Assembly (NCBI RefSeq): GCF_000835495.1
Contig: NW_015622541.1
Location: forward strand, 5,208,001 to 5,272,000
DNA: 64,000 nt
DNA from: Cladophialophora immunda
Taxonomy: Eukaryota > Ascomycota > Eurotiomycetes > Chaetothyriales > Herpotrichiellaceae
Direction of reading: 5' to 3'
Part shown: piece after piece, positions 55,073 to 64,000 of the stretch
How positions within the stretch are numbered: position 1 is the stretch's first letter
Layout of the letters: the number at the start of each line of letters is the position of its first letter
Program-made: the position numbers and the translations under genes
Notes under the pieces: model-generated
The model's database searches: none
Told to the model about the DNA's origin: nothing
Seen by the model: only the letters and a program-made list of their open reading frames with translations

Positions 55073-57114
55073 TCATTCTTCGGCGATGATCGCCGCCCAC
55101 CGGCCCTCGTCCTCGCCTTCGAACTTGATCGTCGGGCCCTGGTAGTGCTTCCTCGCGTGGGCAAACCAGTTCACGATGCCCAGCAGCAGGGCAATCCCCA
55201 AGATGACGCAGGTGTAGTCTGTTTTGTCCCAAGAATGTACCTGTCAGCAATTTTGTAATTCAACCGGTCAAATAGAAGAAGGGTTGAGAAATTGGGCCAA
55301 AGGGAGGACGGGGGGGTTGGATCTACTGCTGGTGATGTGGTTAAGAAACAAGAAAGGGGGACTTGAGCAATATTCCACTTACTCATACTCGTGGCTGAAG
55401 TTGGCAGGAAGGCGGGGAAATTGAAGAAGATGGTCGTGATGACGACGAACCCGACTACGATGACATTCGCGATCCACCCGACTGCCGACGGCGGCGCGAA
55501 GTAGCGAGTCGGAGGCAGATATTTGGGCCCTCGTCGTCGGTAGAGGAGTAGCGCGACAGGGATGAGGAAGGAGATCTCTTGGAGCACGATTGAGGAACCG
55601 ACCAGTGCGTTGAAGGCTGTGACAGGTACGATTTCCCTCTGTCAGCGATAGGAACCATAACCCCCCGCTAAGGAAAAAGACATGCATTCTGTTTGGGAGA
55701 AAAAATGGTAATACGCACCGGTAGTAGATGCGACGAAGACGCAGCCACACACAACCACTATCCCATATGTCAGGAAGAGAGCATACACGGGAACCTGCAG
55801 CGTCGGATGGATCCGGGCCAGCCTCGAGGAAAAGACGAGGCCGTTGTCGCGGGCGAAGGACCAGGCGAGGCGGGACGACGTCTCCTGGATGGCGTTGAGG
55901 ATGAAGATCGCCATGACAATGGCCACGATGATGAATGTCATGGCGAGGGCCGTGGATCGGAGTCCTTGTCTTATCACCACCCAAGGGACGTATCTGTTTT
56001 TGTGTGATAGAGAGAGTCAGCAATACATTTTTGCACACACATTGATGGGGAGGATGATCCAGGAGCATGGTCTCACTCAGTCGTGGTCATAATCGCCTCA
56101 ATATCGGTCAAAGCGTAGAGTTGGACAACCGTGTACGCAAAAGCCGTCGTGCAGCCGATGAGTACTGCACTTATCATGGCCATTGGGACCGTTCGACTCG
56201 GATCCTTACACTCTTCGGCAATGTGCATCGAGGCATCGAGGCCGATGTACATGAAACAGGAGGTTGACAGGCCGATGATGAAGCACACCCCGTCTGACCA
56301 GCCCGTATAGTTGATGAAGGTGGCCCAGACAAAGCTCGACGGAGCCTTGGGCGAGGCACGCACCAGCAGAGCGACGAAGCTGGCCAAAAATAGGCACAGT
56401 GTGAGAGCGACTGTATGAAAGTTAGATCCGGCCGCATGGGCTGCAACCATGACGGGGAGCCACGTACATCCAATGTTGTGAGTCCACGGAGCCTTCTTCA
56501 GCATGAACAGGTTATTGACGAGGACAAAAAGAGCCATGGCCTGGTAGATGAGAAAGACGTGCCACTCCTTTGTCTCGAAACCGGGGTTCAGAGCAGCCAC
56601 CAACGCCATGATCTGCTGGGCAGGGATGATGGTCACCGCCGCACCGATGGCGATCCATGAGAAGATGGACAGCAAACCGCAGGCGTAGGAGATGCCTTGT
56701 TTGATCTTCTTCGGGGCCAGGATCGACGCGAAATGGTATTGTCCGCCTGCGGTGGGATAGACGCTCGCCAGTTCTGCCATCGAAAGAGCAATGCTCATGT
56801 AGGCGATCGAAGAGATGATGATGCTGTAGATGAGCGTGGCAGGCCCGCCCTGCAGGAGTGCCAACTGGATGCTGCCGGCAACACCAGCCCAACTATTACA
56901 GATAACAAAGGCAAAGGCGACAATGTTCCATTTTGTGAACTGTGTTTTGGCCGGGGCGTTTCCGATTGTTACGCTTTCGACTGTTCCATCTCCCACGCTA
57001 ACGAATCGCTGCAGTTGCTGCTCTATTGTTGACGGTCATTAGCCTGTAAGGGTGAAAGGAGTATGGCATGGATAACTCACCACTTGCTAGTGCCTTGGGG
57101 GTTTTGCTGTCCAT
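55073..57114 (-). CDS. APC-family amino-acid/GABA/choline-type permease
   Basis: Six exons (minus): 57114-57081, 57022-56468, 56410-56077, 55993-55719, 55616-55383 and 55218-55073, all in frame, 525 aa, about 12 membrane segments. The AA_permease_2 signature begins FTKWNIVAFAFVICNSWAGV. It continues AELASVYPTAGGQYHFAS, DASMHIAEECKDPSRTVP, LAWSFARDN and TSATSMNYTCVILGIALLLG, the arrangement of fungal GABA and choline/ethanolamine permeases. Plasma-membrane proton-coupled uptake of amino acids or amines; the exact substrate is unknown. It lies just downstream of, and on the same strand as, the Rid-amine oxidase gene, so an amine substrate is a reasonable inference. Confidence 0.9.
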
Positions 57115-57900
57115 GATGCGAGGCGAAGAAAATCGTGCCACAGTCCAAGCAGAAGGTGATGTCGTCTGACATTAGAAGACCACGTCTGGGAGAGGGTGGT
57201 CACGATATAAGAATGATGCATGATAGGGACGCGACCCAGGCAGGATCCTAGGGCCAACTGAGGCCACATAGTGTTGCATTTGATAATAGTGAGCGTTTAA
57301 CCGCGCTTGGATGCATGTTCGTTCCTCGGATTTGACCGGCACCTGTGATAGCTGCGTGACGCTCGCAGGGACTCGTTGAATTAGATATCAGTCCGTCTGT
57401 ATCAGGGATTTCCCCATTTGTGCAAGTTTTCAACCCCGCCAAAAGATTTGATTCGGCGTGTCCATTCTCTGGCGCTATCGGTGTCTGTACTCGGTACACC
57501 CTCTTATCAGCCCATGTCCAAGTCCGGAACCCTTGGTAGCTGTTGGACTAGCGTCGATTTGGCAATGACCTGGTTTCGGCTTCGTTTTTCTTATATCGCC
57601 AGCATGCTTGTCTTCCTACTTGGGATTCACTAGTCAAAGACGGGTATTTGCAAAAACAAGAACCACAAAACTCCATGTACATTGCTCCGAGATGTGGAGG
57701 CGGGGCTGGGGAAATGGTCCCGCCGAGTTCGCAACTAGAAAGACACCGCGCTTAAGTTGACGGCCAAGAGTCCTAAATAGGACTAGTGCGGCGCGGGGTA
57801 AGGGTCCAGGTCTCAGTGGTGCGCCGACCTGGACTCCAGCGAGCCAAAACTAAACACCATCTCGCCATGCAGTTACTGTCTGGAGCAGGGAGTCACCTCT
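57115..57900. promoter_or_regulatory. Promoter of the permease gene
   Basis: 786 bp between the permease start and the end of the upstream amine oxidase gene on the same strand. It includes a GC-rich CGGCGCGGGG stretch near 57789. No coding potential. Confidence 0.4.
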
Positions 57901-59906
57901 TCACAGATTCGCCGTGACCTTTCGCATCAGACCCTCCTCCTTTGCCCATGCAATAACCTCGTCAGCCGCACGGGAACCCGCCCTGAGCGCTCCCTCAAGA
58001 TATCCTTTCCACTCGAACGCCGTCTCGCCACCCGCGAAGTGGATGTGCTTGAATGGCTGCCGCAGCGCCGCACCGTACTTCGAAAGCATTCCGGGCCCCA
58101 TAGCAGACGTTGGCGCGCCACCCAGGTAGTCTTCTTCGGACCAGTTGACATAGTTGACCTCGAGCACGTCGTCCTTTGCAAGATGCGCATGCTCGGCACC
58201 CAGCAGCTCCGCAAGATGATCAATCACAGCTTCGATGCGTTGGAGCTCATTGAGCGTCGCCCATCTGGCCGCTATCTCACCCGCGATAAACATCGCCAGA
58301 GAGTACTGCTTGCGCGTCTCGTCTGAAATGTCCCACGAGAAACAGATTGGGCCCTTGAAGCTCGAGAACTTGCCCACCAAGCCGAGTTCTCTCCACCACG
58401 GGCGACTGTACGTGAGAATCATCTTCGCGTATACGCCTGGCTTGGTGCGCGAGACGAGCGCCCTCTTATCATGTGGTAACGGAGGCGAGAAGTTGATCAG
58501 TCCATAGGTATTAGTCGGGACGGCAATAACTACTTTCCGGCAAAGTATCTTGTCCCCTGTCGCTGTGTGGACAAGTGCGCCCTCGGCGGTTTGGTAAATG
58601 TTGTCGACCGGACTGTTGATGAAGATGGATCCAGGCTTCATCTCGTCTGCGAGACCAGTTGCAATAGCCGATGTACCTGCGCAGTGTGTAAGCGGAGGAG
58701 AGTCTCACGCTGGTCCTGGCTCAAATACCTTGCTTGATCTTGAGTGACTGGGCCCCATCTTCGCCCTCAGTCGCGATGCTGATAAACCCGCCTCCTGACT
58801 TGATGTAGTCGAGGAAATAATGCATCCCAATCTCGGCGGGATCGCGGCCAACGACGGCGCTGGTGAAGAATTTCATTGCAGCCTTGCTCAAGTCATCGCT
58901 AAGCCCCTTGCTTTCGGACCACGTCTCCATCGAGACATCAAGGTTCGTGGGGAACTCGTTGAATTTGTGGATGTCAATGTCCTGGCTTCCCCCGTCGATT
59001 GCCTCGCACAGCGCCATATTGAACTGGATGACCTGTGCGGCCTCGGGCTGCATCATGAATCAATCAGCAAAAGCGCGCTTTCCAAATATCGACAGGAGCA
59101 TGACTTACAGAACCAGGGCTGGCTCTCACAATCGTACCGTCTTGAAACTGCCAGACTTCGTCTCCCTCGGTATATTGATCCACGATGTCCAAGCCTAGCC
59201 GTTTGGCTGTGGCATAGGCTTTCGGTTGCGTCTTTTTGTTGATCCAGGTTGCTCCGAGCTCGACGATGCCTGGACCGCTTTGAAGCTGCTGCGACCGGCT
59301 TCGACCGCCAATGCGATTCTTCGCCTCCAGAAGCACGCAGCTCAAGCCGGCCTTTTGAAGATCCCATGCTGCTTGCACGCCGCTGAAGCCGCCGCCAACA
59401 ACCACCACATCGACTTTTGACGGCGCTGCTGGTCGATCGAAGGAGCGAATGGAGGGTACTGCGTATCGCGACGCATGTCCTCCGATGGCGGCCACCACCT
59501 CGATCTCAAGTTTGGCTCCCGGTATGGCGAGCTTCGTGACCGGAATCAGAGTCGTGATGGGGCGACGGGTGGTGCCATCCTGATCTGTCATGAAGTTGAG
59601 AAACTGTTTGATGAACGTCTCGCCTTGCTCGAGAGACCAGTCCACAACGTAAAAGGTGACTTTGATCACATCTCGAGCAGACGCGCAGGATTTTTCCAGT
59701 GCCTGCTGCAGGTTCTTGTATACTGTTTCAGCCTGCTCCTCCAGCGAGTCCGGAAAGCTCCCATCTGGTCGTTGAGCAATGATTCCGGACGTGAAGATCA
59801 AGCGGTTGGATCGACTCAGACTGACGGCGTGCGAGTAGAAGCCGGGATCAGGCATTCCAGGAGCGTCACTGAACCGGACCTCAGGTCTATCGTCGCGGGG
59901 CGCCAT
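57901..59906 (-). CDS. Rid (YjgF) domain fused to flavin monoamine oxidase
   Basis: Exons (minus) 59906-59109, 59047-58729 and 58676-57901 give 630 aa. Residues about 7-142 are a Rid/YjgF domain (RLIFTSGIIAQRPDGSF, QAETVYKNLQQALEKS, IKVTFYVVDW, KLEIEVVAAIG). A short linker leads to the FAD motif VVVVGGGFSGVQAAWDL (GGGFSG at 171-176), RIGGRSRS, GATWI, and the C-terminal FAD block FAGGETAFEWKGYLEGALRAGSRAA, as in MAO-N-type fungal amine oxidases. Amine oxidases make imines; Rid1 enzymes hydrolyse reactive imines, so the fusion makes chemical sense. But the Arg of the Rid1 P-A-R-S motif is Thr118 here (RRPITT), so imine-deaminase activity is uncertain. The acidic residue of the following IEIE motif is kept. 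The start is the first ATG (MAPRDDRPEVRF). No peroxisomal SKL end (ends TANL). Confidence 0.88.
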
Positions 59907-60534
59907 CTTCTCCAAATGAACCTCGAGGCAATTGTATCAGACACCTTTGGCTTGAGATGATAGGGAAAACAATCGGTTCATAGTAGGGACTCGTAATTTC
60001 GAATCACAAGCACCATATTTATACCCCCTGACTACAAGGCAGAAGCCTACAGAGCTCCTGAGAGTGGCACAATGAAGACTCTGACGAAGAGGAAACACGG
60101 GATACGGCGAATACGTAGACTTCTTAGCTCGGACGATGGATATACGAGCCTTGGTCCGTGACCCTGTTTTCTCTATGTGCAGCCACAACCCTTACGGTCG
60201 TATGGAGAAGAGGGTCAGATAAGTGGACGCAAAGATCATCGTCTCGTTGATAGGCGGCCCCGGTTGGGTGTGCACCGCGGCTAAGGTCGAGGTTTTGCTA
60301 TGCATAAGCTTCCAACCCTAGCATTGGGCGACGCCCATCTCCAATGTTAAATAAAGACGAACCGCGATTCGCGCTCCAACTCTTCTCTCTTCTCATCCTC
60401 GATTCCTTTCAACATCACACCGCGCTTGATTCTTGCGATCGTTCCTATATCGCGATCACCGTCGTGGGGAAGAATGGGGCCGCTCCAGCATACCTAGGGC
60501 AACTAGGAACAGCGTATCGGTCGAAGCGCACAGA
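59907..60534. promoter_or_regulatory. Bidirectional promoter, Rid-amine oxidase / Zn2Cys6 factor
   Basis: 628 bp between divergent starts. It contains a TATA box for the minus-strand gene and CGGCCCCG at about 60255-60262, a CGG-x2-CCG arrangement of the sort zinc-cluster factors bind. Co-regulation of the enzyme by the adjacent factor is an inference. Confidence 0.45.
60016..60023 (-). promoter_or_regulatory. TATA box (TATAAATA) of the Rid-amine oxidase gene
   Basis: The minus strand reads GGGGTATAAATATGG here, 110 bp upstream of the predicted ATG at 59906. The match is perfect and at a sensible distance. Confidence 0.5.
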
Positions 60535-62233
60535 ATGGGCTCGTCTCAAAGGCGAGACAAGTCGACCTGCCTTCGCACCAAGACAGGTTGTCTAACATGT
60601 CGCCTGCGAAAAAAGAAATGCGACGAGCTGAGGCCAACGTGCACCGGCTGCGCTCGCAATTTCATTGACTGCCAATGGCCGGTCCCGGCGAACCCAGACA
60701 AGAGCTCCAAGAGAACGAAACCAGACTCCGGACTCGCGAGGCGGAAGGACAGGCAGCCGTCGTCAAGGAGCACGACTGCCAGTGCAGGCGTACACGACAT
60801 CGTCGGCCAACCAGGGGCAATCACGTTTATTTTCGACAGATATTCCCCGAAGCCGCCGGGGCACGCGCCCTCTCCTTGCCCAAGTCCAGTTGGCGGTGTT
60901 GACCTCCATGACAGCGACGGGGACGAGAAGCCCGGGTCGATCATCTTCTGGCAACCACTGACGGCGTCCTTCCTTAGCACCGAGCGAGCTCTTCTGCTCA
61001 ATTCCAGCTCCATTCTGTTGCTCCAGCACTATCTGGAAGCCACATCCACTTTCCTGGTGGCCAAGCCCCTCTCGAGCAATCCATTCATCACGCTGGTGTT
61101 GCCCCTGGCCTACTCAGATGACCTGCTCATGCACGCTGTGTTGGCCTTGAGCGGGACCCATCTCAGTTACAAGAAGCGCGATGACTTGAAGATCCAACTG
61201 GCGACTCGCCAGCATTATTCGCTGCTTCTACGGAATCTCCGCTCGTTGTTCGCGGACGAATCTTCTCATGACGATGTTCGCAGGACGCTGCGCCTCCTTC
61301 TGGTCTTGGTTGTGCTATGTCACGTTGAGGTACTCGATCCTTCATGCTTGGTCGACAAGGAGTGCAATTGCTGACGTTGATCTTCAGGCTATCTCTGGTG
61401 AACCACACGGTGGTATCTTTCCGCACCTATGGGCGAGCCGTGAACTTGTCCTCAAACTCCTGCAAGAGCCGCAGCGGACACTTCACGATGACATCAAGTT
61501 GGTCAAAGGATTCGCGCTGGAGGTGTATTTTTACTTGGTCTTGGTGAACAGCATCACACCCTACGGCCGCGACAAAGCTCGCGTGCTACCCTTCGACTCG
61601 TTCTGCTCGTCCCTGGACTTTCTCAAGGAATACGAGACCTTTGGAGTATTTTTCAGCTGTGGACAGGGTCTGTTTGAGATGATCTCTCAAGTCTCCATCT
61701 TGGCGACGAAGAGACTGACAGAAGAAGAATCTGGCGTGAACAGCCCGGAAACCCGAAGGGAGTACGAACTGCTGATCGACACAATCACCGAATGGCAATC
61801 CCCTCCGGTGGCGCCCGAAATGGCAGAATGGCAAGCGGAACATGTCTGGACTGGAGAGATCTACCGGCAAGCTCTCTTGATGTTCATCGAGACGTCCATG
61901 TGTGGTTCCGTCGTCAACAACCCCAAGGTCATTGTAGCGATTCAGCGCCATATCGACACGGCATTCCCGCTGTTTGTGCCCGTGGCCAAGTCGCCCTTCA
62001 TTACCATATTGCTCTGGCCGATTATGATTGTCGGGTCTTGCCTGATCAGCCATGACCAGCGGCGAGAATACATCCGACTACTGCGGACGAAACCCAGGGT
62101 CGACATCTCCCAAGTGAGCGAGGCGGCAACCCTCATGGAATATTTGTGGGAAGACGACGACGAGCGCGCTTACGGGCCCTTTGGTCTGGACTTTGTCATG
62201 AGGAAGCACCACATCAATTTCAGCATGGCCTGA
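60535..62233 (+). CDS. Zn2Cys6 transcription factor (Fungal_trans_2 type)
   Basis: Exons 60535-61329 and 61388-62233 give 546 aa; the intron is GTACTC..TTCAG. The zinc cluster is at residues 19-46: TGCLTCRLRKKKCDELRPTCTGC..FIDC, with canonical C-x2-C-x6-C-x6-C-x2-C-x6-C spacing. A basic Ser-rich linker follows. The regulatory region has LLQHYLEATSTFLV, LVLPLAYSDDLLMHAVLALSGTHL, an acidic IDTITEWQSPP segment and a C-terminal YLWEDDDERAYGPFGLDFVM, the layout of Acr-2/UGA3-like Fungal_trans_2 regulators. UGA3 relatives control amine or GABA use, which suits its position beside the Rid-amine oxidase and permease genes; that link is inference. The start is the ATG just before the cluster; the frame is open further upstream. 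Confidence 0.88.
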
Positions 62234-63081
62234 AGTCGCAGATTGCACGCCCCATCTTGCTGCAAGTTGAGGCAGAGTGAGGCGCTGAAGGCGACCATGA
62301 CCTCATTCTTGTGGGATGCACTAGTTGGTCCGTGACAGCGCGGCCGAAAGACAGAATCTGTAACAAAGCGCCGGCTGAGTCGGACGACCGTGTCTGTGAC
62401 GTCGGGCGCCCAGCCTGATGGCGCTGCCGTGTTAGAAGCTACTGACAACCAGAGAAGAAGGCAGAGGCGAAGTATGGTTAGCACCGTGGGGGTTACACGA
62501 GTCTTGCCCAGCTCTCTAGGCGCCGCAACTACCCATGTAGGAAGCCATGAGCTGGGCGTCGACACCAATGCAGCAATACGAGCTCACCGATGAGTCCCTC
62601 GTAATTCAACTGTCCTGGCGGTGGGCTTCTACTTCAAGTCATACGAAGCACTTCAAACTCCACACCTGACCCTCGAGGACTAGCCAAGCCTGCTTTAACC
62701 CGAGCGTTAACAGAGCTTCACTAAGGCGTGGTGAGGGCCAAATTAGGTCTCAGCAATCGGCTTGACTTGTCTCTCCGCTAGGCAGTTCTTTCAGACGAGA
62801 ACCCCTGCCCTTAAGCAACACATACATATACTCATAGGAGAGAAGCTTCATTCTGTCATACAAGTGAAAGTAGCTGACCAACCCAACTACTACTTGTAAA
62901 AGCCCATCTCGACGCCACAGATGCACGCTAGTCCTTGAAGGGACGCTTGCATCGATATGACTCTTTATTGTCTATCCGCGCCGTCCGCACGTTCAGGCTG
63001 GAAGAGACATAAACAGCCATGCAATCAACAAGACAAAACTCAAAAAAGGCACAAGGGGTGTGAGATTCCAAACGGCACCTC
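62234..63081. other. Intergenic, about 0.85 kb
   Basis: No supported gene; a 132-codon minus-strand frame at 62170-62568 overlaps the end of the transcription factor and has no domain. Promoter of the acetyltransferase. Confidence 0.4.
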
Positions 63082-63757
63082 ATGGCACATTCCACGGTGA
63101 TTTCCCATCTGGAGGATGGAAAGGTTGAGATTACCACGGAGCGGCTTCTGCTCCGCGCGGCTAGGGAGGACGACGTGATGGGCGTGTATGAAGCATTCTC
63201 AGACCCGGAAGTAATGCGATATTGGTACGTGAGGACCCCTTCCGACATATCAAATGATCCCTTCCCAACTCGCATCTCATGGAAATTGGAAAAGCACCCT
63301 GCCCCACGAGGATCCATCGCAAACCCAGTCCCGGCTCCAAGAGATGATCGACTCCCCAACGAACGGCACAACCAACTTTATCATCGCCCTCCGCCCCGAC
63401 CGCAATCACCCCATCGGCATCGTCGGCATCAACGCCCCGGAATCCCACGAAATCGGCTTCATCCTCTCCCGCCAGCACTGGGGGACGGGCATCGCGCAGG
63501 AAGCAGTCAGCTGTGTGCTGGGTTATCTGTTCGGGGCCAGGGGGATGGACGAGGTGATTGCGGAGGTGGAGCCCAGGAACCGGCGGTGCGTGAGGTTCTT
63601 GGAGAGGCAGGGGTTTACGGAGAGCGGATTCACGGAGAGGATGTGGGAGGTCGGCGGCATTTGGTGGGATTCTCTGCAGCTGAGGTTGAAGAGGGAGTCG
63701 TGGGAGCAGAGAACGGAACCTGAGTCTCTGAACACCGAGACTGGTCAAACTCGGTAG
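63082..63757 (+). CDS. GNAT-family N-acetyltransferase (RimJ/RimL type)
   Basis: Exons 63082-63224 and 63295-63757 give 201 aa; the intron is GTACGT..AAAG (70 nt), joining MRY to TLPHEDP through a Cys codon. The start of the fold is TERLLLRAAREDDVMGVYEAFSDPEVMRY. The acetyl-CoA loop lies in EIGFILSRQHWGTGIAQEA (Q/R-x-x-G-x-G/A form), with VIAEVEPRNRRCVRFLERQGF typical of the Acetyltransf_3 group. It transfers acetyl from acetyl-CoA to an amine, either a protein N-terminus or a small molecule. The position near the amine-oxidation genes could be coincidence. Confidence 0.85.
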
Positions 63758-64000
63758 TAAGGTGCACCTCATCCGCTCGGATCCCCTCTCCCTTTTTTGT
63801 CTACAACTACAAGAGTCATTTGCAGGGTAGCGTCGTGGGATAATGATATACCTTCAGTGACCGCCCAGGGCACTCCCATCGAGTGAACAGTAGAACTTCG
63901 CCTGTCAACCAGCAGACAAGAAACAGCACCCAGCAAGGCGCCACTGTGCCCTGAGGCTATGTCCCATGGGAACATGCGACCCGGTTTTGGCATGAGACGA
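63758..64000. other. Window edge, intergenic
   Basis: 243 bp after the acetyltransferase; no feature recognised. Confidence 0.4.

Overview
The window is nuclear DNA of a filamentous ascomycete (Pezizomycotina, possibly Eurotiomycetes or Dothideomycetes; I cannot fix the order). The evidence is short introns (mostly 48-108 nt, GT..AG, several with CTAAC/TACTAAC branch points), three Zn2Cys6 transcription factors, DUF4243, GH28, GH18 and Baeyer-Villiger families, and degraded genes with C-to-T-type stop codons. Exon joins were worked out by hand from splice signals, reading frame and family motifs.

0-15 kb is a housekeeping block: an ASH1-type SET methyltransferase, the ERF2 palmitoyltransferase, a small single-pass membrane protein, an F-box protein with an acidic tail, a duplicated SMP/LEA-like protein, COQ4, PDCD5 and the Rab exchange factor SEC2.

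16-24 kb is an eroding accessory block. It holds a Zn2Cys6 regulator broken by a one-base shift in an A-run, a 5'-truncated questin-oxidase-like (DUF4243) gene joined head-on to an antisense GH28 relic, a methyltransferase, a quinone-oxidoreductase-like dehydrogenase with no visible ATG, and a transcription-factor regulatory domain without its zinc cluster. This looks like the remains of a small metabolic cluster.

24.4-29 kb is one six-exon gene for a 1446-residue protein with a ubiquitin-like domain and a CorA-like GMN membrane domain. 30-36.6 kb is a second eroding block: a fasciclin pseudogene with a (CT)21 tract inside the coding region, an AT-rich island with a 24-bp inverted repeat, and a GH18 chitinase with one nonsense codon.

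37-45 kb holds two methyltransferases, a patatin/TGL-type lipase that appears to have lost its catalytic residues, a conserved proline/serine-rich protein and an SDR reductase. 45.5-62.2 kb is the most interesting part: two Zn2Cys6 regulators bracket an MFS sugar-type transporter, a Baeyer-Villiger monooxygenase, an amino-acid/amine permease and a fusion of a Rid (YjgF) domain with a flavin amine oxidase. I infer a candidate amine or nitrogen catabolic cluster. A GNAT acetyltransferase closes the window. I saw no tRNA, rRNA or CRISPR array and no intact transposon.
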